Below are positions 18,162 through 27,410 of a DNA stretch of 64,000 bases, piece by piece. The translations under genes were made by a program, and so were the position numbers. A model generated the notes under the pieces. The model was not told where the DNA came from. It saw nothing but the letters and a program-made list of their open reading frames with translations, and made no database searches. Each line of letters starts with the position of its first letter. The first letter of the stretch is position 1. Where the stretch lies: positions 1-64,000 of the forward strand of contig NZ_JANHKS010000020.1 of the NCBI RefSeq assembly GCF_028682175.1. Reading direction: 5' to 3'. The stretch comes from Pseudomonas putida (GTDB lineage: Bacteria > Pseudomonadota > Gammaproteobacteria > Pseudomonadales > Pseudomonadaceae).

Positions 18162-19864
18162 TGGAAAACACTCTCAAGACGTTCAAGGACCAACAGGCAA
18201 ATGCACTGACCCTGCTGGACAGGCTGCAGAACTTCCTCGGGCAGGGTGCGCAGGCCGGCGTAGCGATTGACCCTGCACTGAGCAGCAAACTGCAGAACGT
18301 CATCAGCAGCGTGTCTGGTCAGAAGCTCAAGGTCGCGCTGATTGGCGGCTTCTCTGAAGGCAAGACTTCGATTGCGGCGGCCTGGATGGAAAAGCTGGAC
18401 AGATCCAGCATGAAGATCAGCCATCAAGAGTCCTCCAACGAGGTAAAAATCTACGAAGTCGGCGAAGACTTCGTGTTGATCGATACTCCCGGCCTGTTCG
18501 GCTTCAAGGAACAGGAAAACGCCGAAACCCACGCCATCGAGAAGTACAAGGACATCACCAAAAAGTACGTGAGTGAATCTCACCTGGTGCTTTACGTGAT
18601 GAACTCGACCAACCCCGTCAAGGAAAGCCACAAGGATGACCTGACCTGGTTGTTCCGCACGCTGGATCTGCTGCCGCGTACTGTGTTCGTGCTCAGCCGT
18701 TTCGACGAAGTGGCCGACGTCGAAGACGAGCAGGACTACCTGGCGAACCTGAAGGTCAAACGCGAAAACGTGGCAGGCCGCCTTCGCGAACAGATTGCGC
18801 TGACTGACCAGGAAGCAGCGGATCTGTCCATTGTCGCCGTCGCCGCCAACCCCTTCGACCTGGGCGTAGAACACTGGTTGGGCAACCTGGAAGAATTCAA
18901 GGCACTGTCCCATATCGCCACGCTTCAAACCGCTACCACAGGCAAGATCCAGCAGAACGGTGGCAGCGCCGCGTTGGTCAACGACATGCGCGCCAGCGTG
19001 ATTCGCGACGTACTGAGCAACCAGCTTCCCGTTGCCATCGAGAACGATCAGAAGGTGTCTCTGGAGGTCGGCAGGCTCGATGAGCTCAACGCTCGCTTGG
19101 GCAAGCAACTGACAGCAACCGGGCAGCAAATCGAAGAGGCGCGGATCAGCCTTCGTGACTTCGCCACCCGCTATTTCTCCGACCTGATCCTGCAGGCCAA
19201 GGGTTGCAGCTTGGAAACATTCGGGGACTTCTTCGAGCGCGAGGTCGGAGCTGAAGGCATCATCCTGTCCACCCGCCTGCAGAATGAATTCAGCCGCCAG
19301 ACCCAGTCGATCACCCTTGAGGTCGAGAAGATGCAAGTGGGCTTCGACAGCGAGGTCAACCACTTCAACACCACCGTCAAAGCTTTGGGCAAGCAGGGCA
19401 TCAACCACGTGCTCAAAGGCAACTTCATCAACAACACCACGGTACTGGCCGCACGCGATGGCCTGACAACCATTGCCAAGACCGTGGGGATGGATATCGG
19501 CAAATACCTGAAATTCAAGCCGTGGGGCGCGGTGAAGTTCGCCAATGGCGCCAATGGCGCGCTGGCCTTCCTCGGTGTGGCCCTCGAAGCCTGGGACAGC
19601 TGGGAGCAATACAAGCGCGAGGAAGCCTTCAAGAAAGCGGTCACGACCATGATCGCCAACTTCGAACAGCAGCGTCAGGACTTTCTTGCCCTCGTGAACT
19701 CGGAGCGCTTCAAGGAGGAGTTCTTCCCGGATTACCTGCTGCTCAACACGCGCCGCCAAGAACTGCAAAGCAATGTGGATGACAGCCGTGTCCGTCAGCA
19801 GCGCTTCCAGGCATGGCGCGTCGAAGCGGAAGCCATCGATGCAGAGTTCAAGAGACTGAACTGA
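18161..19864 (+). CDS. leoA: LeoA-like bacterial dynamin GTPase
   Basis: The 567-residue protein begins MENTLKTFKDQQANALTLL, close to remembered LeoA of enterotoxigenic E. coli, and is of the same length. The G domain shows G1 GGFSEGKTS (62-70) and G3 DTPG (108-111). The expected N/TKxD is replaced by SRFD (179-182), and the helical stalk follows. A hydrophobic paddle (about 453-480) probably enters membrane. Bacterial dynamins remodel membranes in pairs, and this gene follows its partner with a 1-base overlap. LeoA promotes toxin and vesicle release in ETEC; whether the role here is secretion, membrane repair or phage defence is not shown. A GGCGCCCGC/GCGGGCGCC hairpin lies at 19873-19901. 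Confidence 0.85.
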   Translation: MENTLKTFKDQQANALTLLDRLQNFLGQGAQAGVAIDPALSSKLQNVISSVSGQKLKVALIGGFSEGKTSIAAAWMEKLDRSSMKISHQESSNEVKIYEVGEDFVLIDTPGLFGFKEQENAETHAIEKYKDITKKYVSESHLVLYVMNSTNPVKESHKDDLTWLFRTLDLLPRTVFVLSRFDEVADVEDEQDYLANLKVKRENVAGRLREQIALTDQEAADLSIVAVAANPFDLGVEHWLGNLEEFKALSHIATLQTATTGKIQQNGGSAALVNDMRASVIRDVLSNQLPVAIENDQKVSLEVGRLDELNARLGKQLTATGQQIEEARISLRDFATRYFSDLILQAKGCSLETFGDFFEREVGAEGIILSTRLQNEFSRQTQSITLEVEKMQVGFDSEVNHFNTTVKALGKQGINHVLKGNFINNTTVLAARDGLTTIAKTVGMDIGKYLKFKPWGAVKFANGANGALAFLGVALEAWDSWEQYKREEAFKKAVTTMIANFEQQRQDFLALVNSERFKEEFFPDYLLLNTRRQELQSNVDDSRVRQQRFQAWRVEAEAIDAEFKRLN

Positions 19865-19872
19865 CCTCACAA

Positions 19873-19901
19873 GGCGCCCGCCGCTGGATGCAGCGGGCGC
19901 C
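19873..19901 (+). terminator. Hairpin between the leoA-like and WYL genes
   Basis: A 9-base GC stem closes on an 11-base loop, 9 bases past the leoA-like stop. No T-run follows, so the WYL gene may still be reached by read-through. Confidence 0.45.
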
Positions 19902-19951
19902 CAATGAGTTGATCCAATCGATATGACACCAGAATTGAAAGGAAGAATTTT

Positions 19952-20983
19952 GTGCCCTCAGCCAAAATCCACACCGCCCTAAGCCGCCAGTGGGAGCTGT
20001 TGCAGCACCTCCCCAAGCGTTCCCCTGGCATCACGGTCACCGAGTTGCTGGCTCGCCTGACTGCCGCCGGTTATTCGATCAGTCGGCGCAGTGTCGAGCG
20101 GGATTTGCGGGATTTGTCGTCGGTGTTTCCGTTGCAGTGCAATGACGGTGGTACGCCGTTTGGCTGGTATTGGCAGCCGGGTGTGAGCGTGGAGTTGCAG
20201 GGGATCACGCTGACGGAGGCGGTGAGTCTGGCGTTGGTGGAGGATGCGGTGCGGCCGTTGTTGCCGGGCAGTATGTTGAGTGTGCTGGAGCCGCGTTTCG
20301 AGCACGCCCGGCAGAAGCTCAAGGGACTGGGCGAGGGTAACCCTACGGCGCGCTGGCCGGACAAGGTCGCAAGTGTGCGGCCGGATTTCAATCTGCGGGC
20401 GCCGGAGATTCGTGCCGATATTCTGGAGGCGTTGCAGCATGCGGTGATCAGCGAGCAGCAGCTGCACTGTCAGTACTATTCGGCGCACACCAATAAAGAA
20501 AGCGAGTTGACGCTCAACCCGCTGGCAATCGTGCAGCGCGGGTTGATCACTTACCTCATTGCCACGGCTGCGCCTTACACTGACATTCGTCAGTTTGCGG
20601 TGCATCGCTTTCGTGCGGTCACGGCGCTGGACACGCCGTGTCAGGGCCTGGATTCGTTCGAGTTGCAGGGCTATCTGGACAGTGATGCGCTGCAGTTCGG
20701 CAAGCCGGAGAAGATTCGTTTCAAGGCCTGGGTAAGTGAGCATCAGGCGCGTCTGATCCGGGAGACGCCGTTGAGCGCGGACATGACGCTGGAGGCGCTG
20801 GCCAATGGTTTCGAGTTGCAGGCGACGGTGAGCAATACCTGGCAGTTGCAGTGGTGGATTCTGTCGTTGGGTGACGCATTGGTGGTGCAGGAGCCGGCGG
20901 ACTTGCGCCGGCACGTGGGCGACACCCTGCGCCGTGCAGCGGCGGCCTATGCCGATGAGGCCGTCGAGGCGGCCTCGCTGTAA
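19952..20983 (+). CDS. WYL-domain transcriptional regulator
   Basis: The 343-residue protein has an N-terminal winged HTH (about 8-70, VTELLARLTAAGYSISRRSV) and a WYL domain (about 150-235, with LNPLAIVQRGLITYLIATA and RQFAVHRFRAV). A C-terminal WCX segment follows (about 255-335). The start is GTG at 19952 with AAAGGAAG before it. WYL regulators sense nucleic acid or nucleotide ligands and frequently accompany phage-defence genes (e.g. BrxR, CapW). It lies 88 bases behind the dynamin pair on the same strand, so it may control that pair. It could also be an ordinary YafY-type regulator. Confidence 0.88.
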   Translation: MPSAKIHTALSRQWELLQHLPKRSPGITVTELLARLTAAGYSISRRSVERDLRDLSSVFPLQCNDGGTPFGWYWQPGVSVELQGITLTEAVSLALVEDAVRPLLPGSMLSVLEPRFEHARQKLKGLGEGNPTARWPDKVASVRPDFNLRAPEIRADILEALQHAVISEQQLHCQYYSAHTNKESELTLNPLAIVQRGLITYLIATAAPYTDIRQFAVHRFRAVTALDTPCQGLDSFELQGYLDSDALQFGKPEKIRFKAWVSEHQARLIRETPLSADMTLEALANGFELQATVSNTWQLQWWILSLGDALVVQEPADLRRHVGDTLRRAAAAYADEAVEAASL

Positions 20984-21025
20984 TCCTGGTGCCGCGCGGA
21001 TGATTGCGCGGCATCGGCAGGCTGC

Positions 21026-21226
21026 CTATCGACGCAGCCGTGCAAACCACTGGGCCAGGGTGCGGTCGATCACGCCTGCGGTCTTGAAGCTCAAAGACGT
21101 GCTGCCGCAGCGTTCGCAACGGTCGCACCATTCGCCTGGGCCCAGGGCGTCGCTGCGGGGTGCAATGGTTTTCTTCCAGCCGCAACTGTCGCAGGTGAAG
21201 GTAAAGGGTTGGGGTCTTACGGGCAT
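21026..21226 (-). CDS. Small zinc-ribbon protein
   Basis: The 66-residue protein has a CDSCGWKK knuckle and a CDRCERCGS knuckle, giving five cysteines of which four can bind zinc. A strong AAGGAG lies 7 bases before the ATG at 21226. Such small ribbons usually bind nucleic acid or act as subunits. No partner is evident. The gene is convergent with the WYL gene, 42 bases away, and the function is unknown. Confidence 0.75.
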   Translation of the reverse strand: MPVRPQPFTFTCDSCGWKKTIAPRSDALGPGEWCDRCERCGSTSLSFKTAGVIDRTLAQWFARLRR

Positions 21227-21282
21227 CTCATCGCTCCTTTGTCCCGCGTGGCCGCCACGCGGGGATGGTCAATTCAATTGTG

Positions 21283-21540
21283 TCAGGCAGCAGGCACGAG
21301 GGCCTGAAGCACTTCTACCTTGCGCTGCAACTGGGCGACGTGCGCCTTGTGGGCTCGCAGCGCCGATTTCAGTTCGCGGTTTTCCTCGGCATGCCTGCCC
21401 GGCCGCGTCTTGCCGCCGAACGGGGTGTCCTGCCAATGCGTCAGCAGGCGCCAGCACTTGCGGCATTGCAGGTACAACGCCGACAGCAGCGCCAGAATCA
21501 CGCATAGCATGGCCAGCGTCAGCCAAGCCTCAATACCCAT
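21283..21540 (-). CDS. Small membrane protein with coiled-coil tail
   Basis: The 85-residue product has one hydrophobic helix (about 4-26, WLTLAMLCVILALLSALYL) and a charged, heptad-like tail (RELKSALRAHKAHVAQLQRK). It would sit in the inner membrane by its N-terminus. AGGAGAG precedes the ATG. The start overlaps the end of the Sel1-repeat gene by 11 bases, so the two form an operon and may act together. No family is recognised. Confidence 0.7.
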   Translation of the reverse strand: MGIEAWLTLAMLCVILALLSALYLQCRKCWRLLTHWQDTPFGGKTRPGRHAEENRELKSALRAHKAHVAQLQRKVEVLQALVPAA

Positions 21541-22147
21541 AGCATTTCTCTCCTGTCACGAATGCATGTTCAGCAGCCCGTCGATACCACTGCAACGCCT
21601 GGCGACAATCCGGCGCTTGCCCTGCCACGCCCTGCTCGTGCAGTCGCCCCAGGGCCCGCGCTGCCTGGACGATGCCGCGCTCGTAGGCCTGTTCGTAGTA
21701 GCTGACGGCCAAGTCCTGATCCACCCGCATGCCTTGCCCGTGAAGGGCCTGCTCTGCCAGGTTGAACGCGGCTTCGGCCGAGCCCAGCACGTAGGCGAGT
21801 TTGAACAGGCGTCGCGCCAGCACGGTGTCCTGTGGCGTGCGGCTGCCGTTGATCCACAGCCAGCCCAGATCGTTGAGGGCGTCGGGATCGGAAGCGAGCG
21901 CGTCATCGCGCAACGAACGGTACAAAAAGCCCAGCAGCGCAGGGTCGGTCATGGTTGCCAGCGGGCTGGGCGCTTGCAGCCTGTGGTAGGTGAATGTGTC
22001 GCACGTGGCCGGCCTGAAGACGCGCAACGACGGCATGCCAATGTTCGGGCTGGCAGCGGGTGCCCGGGTGGAATCGATAAAACGCATGGCCTGGGGATCA
22101 GGCAACAGCGTGTCCAGCATCTGGAACACTTTCTTGGCAGGGCTCAT
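21530..22147 (-). CDS. Sel1-repeat (TPR-like) protein
   Basis: The product (205 residues from 22147, 213 from 22171) has two to three Sel1-like repeats in its C-terminal half: DALNDLGWLWINGS, AEAAFNLAEQALHGQGM and VQAARALGRLHEQGV. These repeats form a solenoid for protein binding. The N-terminal 70 residues are of unknown fold, and there is no signal peptide. I prefer the ATG at 22147, which has AAGG upstream, over the double ATG at 22171, which has none. It overlaps the small membrane protein gene downstream, a likely partner. The function is unknown. Confidence 0.75.
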   Translation of the reverse strand: MSPAKKVFQMLDTLLPDPQAMRFIDSTRAPAASPNIGMPSLRVFRPATCDTFTYHRLQAPSPLATMTDPALLGFLYRSLRDDALASDPDALNDLGWLWINGSRTPQDTVLARRLFKLAYVLGSAEAAFNLAEQALHGQGMRVDQDLAVSYYEQAYERGIVQAARALGRLHEQGVAGQAPDCRQALQWYRRAAEHAFVTGEKCYGY

Positions 22148-22387
22148 TCGGACAGCCTTCTGATTCATCATTCGATGAGTGCCATTATTCGCAGTGGCGC
22201 GTCATTTTGTGTCGTGCGCAAACTGCGGTAGCTGTCGAATCGCAGATGGATCGTCGGCATTAAACACAGTAGCATCTGGCCACACCTTACCCAGCCACGT
22301 ACCGCCATGGATGCCCGCGACGGCTCAAGCGCGGCGGTCTACGGCCGATACGGCTAGACACTTCTGCGTTTAAGGAATCTTCCCGGA

Positions 22388-23038
22388 ATGGATTACCAGT
22401 CGCTCAAAACCCGCCACCGCAACGAGCGCGATGCGCACCACCCCAACCTCGCCCTGCGCGTGCATCGAGCCCTGAGCTGGCTTAACCGCGCCGAGCAGGC
22501 AGAAGACGTCGATGGCCGTTTCATCTTCCTGTGGATCGCTTTCAACGCGGCCTATGCGACCGACATCGACGAGCAGCATCGGCTGTCCGAGCAGGAGTCG
22601 TTCAAGGCGTTTCTGCAAAAGCTCTGCGTGCTGGACAGCGAACACCTGATCGAGAAACTGGTGTGGTCGGAATTCCCGGGAAGCATTCGCGCCCTGCTGG
22701 ACAACCCTTATGTGTTCCAGAGTTTCTGGGATTTCCAGAACGGCAAGATCACCGAGGCCGCGTGGGAAGAGCGCCTGCGCAGCGGCAAGCGCAACGCACA
22801 GACCGCGCTGGCCAACCGCGACACGGCCAAGGTGCTGGGCGTGATGTTCAACCGCATCTACACCTTGCGTAATCAGGTGATGCACGGCGGGGCGACCTGG
22901 GAGGGCAGCGTCAACCGTTCCCAGTTGCGCGACTGCTCCAGCCTGCTCGGCAAGCTGGTGCCGCTGATTATCCTGCTGATGCTCGACAACCCCGACACCC
23001 TCTGGGGCGACGCCTGCTACCCGGTGGTCAAGCAGTAA
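22388..23038 (+). CDS. HEPN-like domain protein
   Basis: The 216-residue protein is all-helical and carries RNQVMH (R161, H166), an Rx4H motif as in HEPN RNases, preceded by IYTLRN. An N-terminal helical block (FIFLWIAFNAAYATDID) matches the larger HEPN/Apea-like group of prokaryotic proteins seen near defence and toxin genes. AAGGAA stands 15 bases before the ATG. No antitoxin partner is adjacent; the neighbours are divergent or convergent single genes. An RNase role is possible but not shown. The TTG of other frames does not disturb the call. Confidence 0.75.
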   Translation: MDYQSLKTRHRNERDAHHPNLALRVHRALSWLNRAEQAEDVDGRFIFLWIAFNAAYATDIDEQHRLSEQESFKAFLQKLCVLDSEHLIEKLVWSEFPGSIRALLDNPYVFQSFWDFQNGKITEAAWEERLRSGKRNAQTALANRDTAKVLGVMFNRIYTLRNQVMHGGATWEGSVNRSQLRDCSSLLGKLVPLIILLMLDNPDTLWGDACYPVVKQ

Positions 23039-23086
23039 GGCGGTGTTTGCGCGTCGCCCGCGAGGACGGCAGCGCGCCCTGTACGC

Positions 23087-25753
23087 TCACCAACTCACCC
23101 TCACCCCCAGCGTCCCGCTCACCCCTTCCAGCGCCTCGCTGTCCAGATTCGCCGCATAGTCCGCCGTCACATACACACTCACATTCCCCGACACCTTCGC
23201 CACCACCCCCATGCCCACATCCATCGACGACGCCTCGTGCTCGGTCTTGATCCGGTCCAGGCCGTTGTAGGTGGTGGTGTCTTTGCCGCCGAAGCTGTGC
23301 CAGAGGTTGGTCCGCAGGTAGGGTTCGATTGGCAGGTTGTCGATCAGATATCGCCCTTTTAGCCGTGCGCCGAGTCGTCCAGTCCTGTAGGGCTGTGAGT
23401 CGAAGGAGACGTCGGAGATGCCGTCGTTCTGTTTGTCGAGGTCGATGCGTTGGTGGATGAGCTGGGCTTGCGGTTCAACCACCCAATGCTCGGAGACCGG
23501 GATCGGGTAGCCGCCTTCAAGGGACAGGGTGATGGCGTGGCCTTCGGTGTCGAGTTTGACGCCGCGATCCGAGCGGTTGCTGCCGTCCAGGCGTGTGCCC
23601 ATGGCGACGGCGTCGAGGTACCAGCCCTGAGGATCGACGAGGGTCCAGTAGGCGCCGTAGTGGTCGCCGTTGAGTTTCAGGTGGCCGGCCTTGCGGTGCT
23701 GGAAGCCTTCGGCGAATCCGTCGACGTCGCCGCGCAGGCGGCTTTGGCCGACGAACAGGCCGATGCGTTGGGTCTGGCCGCTTTCGGTGGTGACGCTGTA
23801 GAGGTCGTGACCGATCTGGTAGCCCTGGTTGGAGGCGTCGAGGCGCGGAGAGACGGTGCCTGACCAGCTTTTCTTCATATCGCCGCCGTAGATCCGCGCC
23901 CAGCCTGCGGGAACGGCGCCGGTTTCGCCGAGCAGGCTTTGATCGCCCTGGCGCTCGTGAAAGGTGCCGAGTGCCGTGAGTGTCATGAGTTGGGCGGCGG
24001 GCACGACGACGGAGTAGACCGGTACTTCGAGGCGATAGAGTGGAATCGGGTCGGCGCCCGCGACAGCCTGTGGAACGGGCGGCGAGCTGACGGCCGGGAT
24101 GGGCGACGTGGCTGCCGGGGTGTCGGGTTGCGTAGGCGCCGCCGGAGGATCCGCCGGGGCGACCGGCGTCGCGGTGGGTGGCTCGACCGGGGGTTCGTCG
24201 GGGCTGACGGTGGGTGCGGCGGCAACGATGGGCGGGCTCGCCACCGGCGGGACGACCACCGGTGGCGCGGGCGGCTCGACTGGTGCGGGCACGGCGACCA
24301 CCGATGAACGCAGGTACCAGTTGTTTTCCGTGCCTGCGCTCACGCCGCCCTTGAACAGGTAGTACTCGTAGGCGCCGGCAGACAGCGAGCCTCGCAGGGC
24401 AAAAGCGTCGCTGGTGCTGGTGGCGCCGTTGAGGGCCTGGACCACTTCGATGCCGTCGGACCGGGTCAGCCCGCCCAGGCCGCCTAGGTTGGTCACAGCC
24501 AGTTGGGTGTTGCCGCTGATGGCCCCCTGGGACACCACCAAGCGGTCGCTGGGCGAGCCGTCGCCGCCCAGTTCGGTCTGTACCCGCAACTGGCCGTTGT
24601 TGCCGACGTAGTTGCCGTAGACGCTGAGGGTGTCGCTTGCGACTGTGCTGCCGGAAGTCAGGTCGATCACCCCGGCGTTGTTGAGTGTCGCCAGTTGCCC
24701 GGCGGTGTAGGGGCGGATCGCGCCTTGGGTGGCGGCCAGGGTGCTGCTGGCGTCGATGTTGAAGGTACCGGTGTTGCTGGCGCTGTCACCCAGGAAAAAA
24801 TCGTCGGCCAGATCGAAACGCGAGCCGCTGGCGAGGTTGACGGTTTCCCAACCGATGTAGCGCGCCGCAGTGGCAGACGAGGTGTCGATGAAGGTCAGGG
24901 TGTCAGCGCCCAGGCCGCCATCGATTGCTGGTGTCGGGCTCAGGGCGCTCTCGGTCAGGCGGGCGATTTGCGCAGTGTCGTTGCCGTCGCCCATCAATAC
25001 AGCGGACTGGATTTGCCCGCCGCCGTCCCAGACGAAAATGTCGTTGCCGGTGCTGGCGCGAATCTGCCCGCTGATGATGCCGCCGGTGACCGTCACCCGG
25101 TCATCGCCCCCGCTGACGCTGAGGTTGCCGCCGATGCTGCCACCGGACACCCTGATCGTGTCGCGGCCAAAGCCTGCGACCAGGTTGCCGATGATGCGCC
25201 CGCCAGACAGGTCGAAGATGTTGTCGTCGAGTTTCATGTCGACGCGGCCGATGGTGCCGCCGCTCATGGCCGCGACATCACCATCTTCGAAGGCGCCGAT
25301 GATCGTGCCGCCGGTCATGGAGAACACATCGCGGCCGCCGCTCTGGGCCAGCGACTGGATCGTGCCGCCGGTCATCAGGAAGTTGTCGATGTCGTTGCCC
25401 TGGATCACCGCACCGGTGATGGTCCCGCCGCCGATGCGGATGACGTTGCCACCGTCGCCCAGGTCGATGGAGCCGCGAATGGAACCCGAGTCCATCTGCA
25501 GCACGATGGCGCCCGCGCCAAACAGCACATTGCCGTTGATGACGCCGGTGCCGCCGACGGGAAAAGTGAGGGTATTGTTGCCCAGCAAATCGGTCAGGCC
25601 GGGGCTGGTACCGCTGTCGCAGACATAGTTGTCATTACCTGCACCGGCAATCAGTGTGCAGGCCGCCTTAATCTCCGTGGCTGGCAATAACAGCATAGAT
25701 ACGCAAGACAGATAGAGAATATTGCTGACACTAGCCCGTAGGGGCCGTTTCAT
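23087..25753 (-). CDS. Autotransporter, type V secreted protein
   Basis: The 888-residue precursor starts with a signal peptide (MKRPLRASVSNILYLSC..., cleavage near EIKA). A passenger of about 460 residues follows, made of short glycine-rich repeats such as MSGGTI, VSGGSI, VTGGII and RIGGGTI, typical of a right-handed beta-helix. Then come a proline-rich linker (about 500-580) and a C-terminal autotransporter barrel (about 610-888) ending in the outer-membrane signature VSW. The ATG at 25753 has AGGAG before it; the frame extends to 25792 without support. The last 280 residues have a decayed twin at 12998-13812. The role of the passenger (adhesion or esterase) is not evident. No catalytic motif was seen. 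Confidence 0.9.
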   Translation of the reverse strand: MKRPLRASVSNILYLSCVSMLLLPATEIKAACTLIAGAGNDNYVCDSGTSPGLTDLLGNNTLTFPVGGTGVINGNVLFGAGAIVLQMDSGSIRGSIDLGDGGNVIRIGGGTITGAVIQGNDIDNFLMTGGTIQSLAQSGGRDVFSMTGGTIIGAFEDGDVAAMSGGTIGRVDMKLDDNIFDLSGGRIIGNLVAGFGRDTIRVSGGSIGGNLSVSGGDDRVTVTGGIISGQIRASTGNDIFVWDGGGQIQSAVLMGDGNDTAQIARLTESALSPTPAIDGGLGADTLTFIDTSSATAARYIGWETVNLASGSRFDLADDFFLGDSASNTGTFNIDASSTLAATQGAIRPYTAGQLATLNNAGVIDLTSGSTVASDTLSVYGNYVGNNGQLRVQTELGGDGSPSDRLVVSQGAISGNTQLAVTNLGGLGGLTRSDGIEVVQALNGATSTSDAFALRGSLSAGAYEYYLFKGGVSAGTENNWYLRSSVVAVPAPVEPPAPPVVVPPVASPPIVAAAPTVSPDEPPVEPPTATPVAPADPPAAPTQPDTPAATSPIPAVSSPPVPQAVAGADPIPLYRLEVPVYSVVVPAAQLMTLTALGTFHERQGDQSLLGETGAVPAGWARIYGGDMKKSWSGTVSPRLDASNQGYQIGHDLYSVTTESGQTQRIGLFVGQSRLRGDVDGFAEGFQHRKAGHLKLNGDHYGAYWTLVDPQGWYLDAVAMGTRLDGSNRSDRGVKLDTEGHAITLSLEGGYPIPVSEHWVVEPQAQLIHQRIDLDKQNDGISDVSFDSQPYRTGRLGARLKGRYLIDNLPIEPYLRTNLWHSFGGKDTTTYNGLDRIKTEHEASSMDVGMGVVAKVSGNVSVYVTADYAANLDSEALEGVSGTLGVRVSW

Positions 25754-25926
25754 CAGAAATACTCCTGCGGGCATGGCCCGGGAGGGTTGCATCCGTTCGA
25801 AACCGGCGCCCGTTATAGGCCGTGCACCGAATTAACTTCCTTATTTAATTCAGCTAAGAGCAACCTCAAGAAAACGTCAAGTTATCCACAAGCCGCGCTG
25901 AGCGCTTTTGACGCAGGGCGGCTCGG

Positions 25927-25955
25927 TTGTGACAACGATAACAACGGCGTAGAAT
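25927..25955 (+). promoter_or_regulatory. Candidate promoter of the SotB-like gene
   Basis: TTGTGA (25927-25932) and TAGAAT (25950-25955) are 17 bases apart, pointing towards the exporter gene at 26112 with a leader of about 150 bases. The 358-base gap from 25754 to 26111 shows no other feature. Confidence 0.4.
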
Positions 25956-26111
25956 TCGCCTCATTCGCTCGTCCCCATACCCATAATAGCTTGCTGACTG
26001 CCTACACCGCCCAGGCCATGAGCCTCGTGCGGCGTTTCTGCTTGTCGGCGTTTTCATGGGCTGGGGCTCGATCCTGCTTTTCGATGTTTGCCCGAGGTTT
26101 GCGCTTTTTAC

Positions 26112-27290
26112 ATGAACACTACCGATGCTCGCACTGGAAGTTGGCTCAGCGTGATCGCGCTGGCCCTGGCGGCCTTCATCTTCAACACCACCGAATTCGT
26201 GCCGGTGGGGCTGCTCAGCGCCATTGGCCACAGTTTCGACATGACCACCGCGCAAGTGGGCCTGATGCTCACGGTATACGCCTGGATCGTGTCGCTGGCG
26301 TCGTTGCCGATGATGCTGATGACGCGCAACATCGAGCGGCGCAAGCTGCTGACCTTCGTGTTCCTGCTGTTCATTGCCAGCCACGTGATGTCCAGCGTGG
26401 CGTCGAGCTTCGGAATGCTGCTGGTCAGCCGGGTGGGCATCGCCCTGGCCCATGCGGTGTTCTGGTCGATCACCGCCTCCCTTGCAGTGCGTGTGGCGCC
26501 GGCGGGCAAGCAGGTGCAGGCACTGGGGCTGCTGGCCACCGGTACGTCCATGGCCATGGTGCTGGGTATCCCTCTGGGCCGGGTGCTGGGTGAGGCGCTG
26601 GGCTGGCGGACGACATTCCTCGCCATCGCCGTCGTGTCGGGGCTGACGGTGCTGATTCTGATCAAATCGCTGCCGCTGCTGCCCAGCCAGAATTCGGGGT
26701 CGCTGCGCAGTCTGCCGATGCTGTTCAAGCGTCCGGCGCTGGTGACGGTGTACGTACTGACTGCACTGGTCATCACCGCGCAGTTCACGGCCTACAGCTA
26801 CATCGAACCTTTCGTGCAGGTCGTGGCGAAGATGAGCGGTGAAATGACCACCGTTATCCTGTTGCTGTTCGGTGGCGCCGGCCTGCTGGGCTCGGTGGCG
26901 TTCAGTCGCTTCAACAACCGCTATCCACGCGGCCTGCTGATCGCCGCCATTGGCGCGCTGACGGTGTGCCTGACCCTGCTGCTGCCGCTGTCGGGGAGCA
27001 GCTCGTGGATTTCGATCCTGAGCGTGGTGTGGGGCATGGCGATCATCTGCTTTGGCCTGGTGATGCAGGCCAAGGTATTGGCCCTGGCGCCAGACGCCAC
27101 GGATGTCGCGATGTCGCTGTTCTCGGGGATCTACAACATCGGCATCGGCGGCGGCGCGCTGCTGGGCAGCATGGTCATCAGCCAGTTGGGCATCGCCAAT
27201 ATCGGCCTGGTGGGCGGCCTGGTGGCCCTCAGCGGCCTGGCGCTGGCGTGCCTGGCGTCGTATCGCTACGCCGAGAGCATCCGCGCCTGA
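26112..27290 (+). CDS. sotB: SotB-like MFS sugar efflux transporter
   Basis: The 392-residue protein has 12 membrane helices and strongly follows the SotB/YdeA family: [60 protein letters not shown] and [16 protein letters not shown]. The family exports sugars (arabinose, IPTG) and some drugs with proton exchange. ATG at 26112 gives the usual N-terminus; a TTG 24 bases upstream is in frame but unlikely. No repressor is adjacent, so regulation is not clear. Confidence 0.9.
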   Translation: MNTTDARTGSWLSVIALALAAFIFNTTEFVPVGLLSAIGHSFDMTTAQVGLMLTVYAWIVSLASLPMMLMTRNIERRKLLTFVFLLFIASHVMSSVASSFGMLLVSRVGIALAHAVFWSITASLAVRVAPAGKQVQALGLLATGTSMAMVLGIPLGRVLGEALGWRTTFLAIAVVSGLTVLILIKSLPLLPSQNSGSLRSLPMLFKRPALVTVYVLTALVITAQFTAYSYIEPFVQVVAKMSGEMTTVILLLFGGAGLLGSVAFSRFNNRYPRGLLIAAIGALTVCLTLLLPLSGSSSWISILSVVWGMAIICFGLVMQAKVLALAPDATDVAMSLFSGIYNIGIGGGALLGSMVISQLGIANIGLVGGLVALSGLALACLASYRYAESIRA

Positions 27291-27306
27291 TTGGCGCAGC
27301 CTCTTC

Positions 27307-27410
27307 TGATCGTTCCCATGCGCCGCGTGGTAACGGCTCCTGCGACGCTCCGCGTCGCTGGACGCGGAGCGCCCTGGGCTGCATGCCCACGCAGAGCGTG
27401 GGCACGATCA
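27307..27410. repeat. Imperfect palindromic repeat element
   Basis: The segment starts TGATCGTTCCCATGCG and ends CGTGGGCACGATCA, a terminal inverted repeat around a GC-rich core containing GACGCTCCGCGTC and GGACGCGGAGCG arms. The pattern is that of a dispersed Pseudomonas extragenic repeat, distinct from the REPs elsewhere in the window. Confidence 0.6.

Noticed and set aside
23998..24320. Repeated CGG/GCG triplets that look like a tandem repeat
   Set aside because: They encode the proline-rich linker of the autotransporter and are not regular enough for a tandem array.
24900..25560. Regular short repeats resembling a CRISPR array
   Set aside because: They are the coding repeats (GGT/GGG-rich) of the beta-helix passenger; no constant repeat with unique spacers.
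24503..25690. 395-codon open frame antisense to the autotransporter
   Set aside because: It mirrors the glycine-rich passenger repeats; no ribosome site or known domain.
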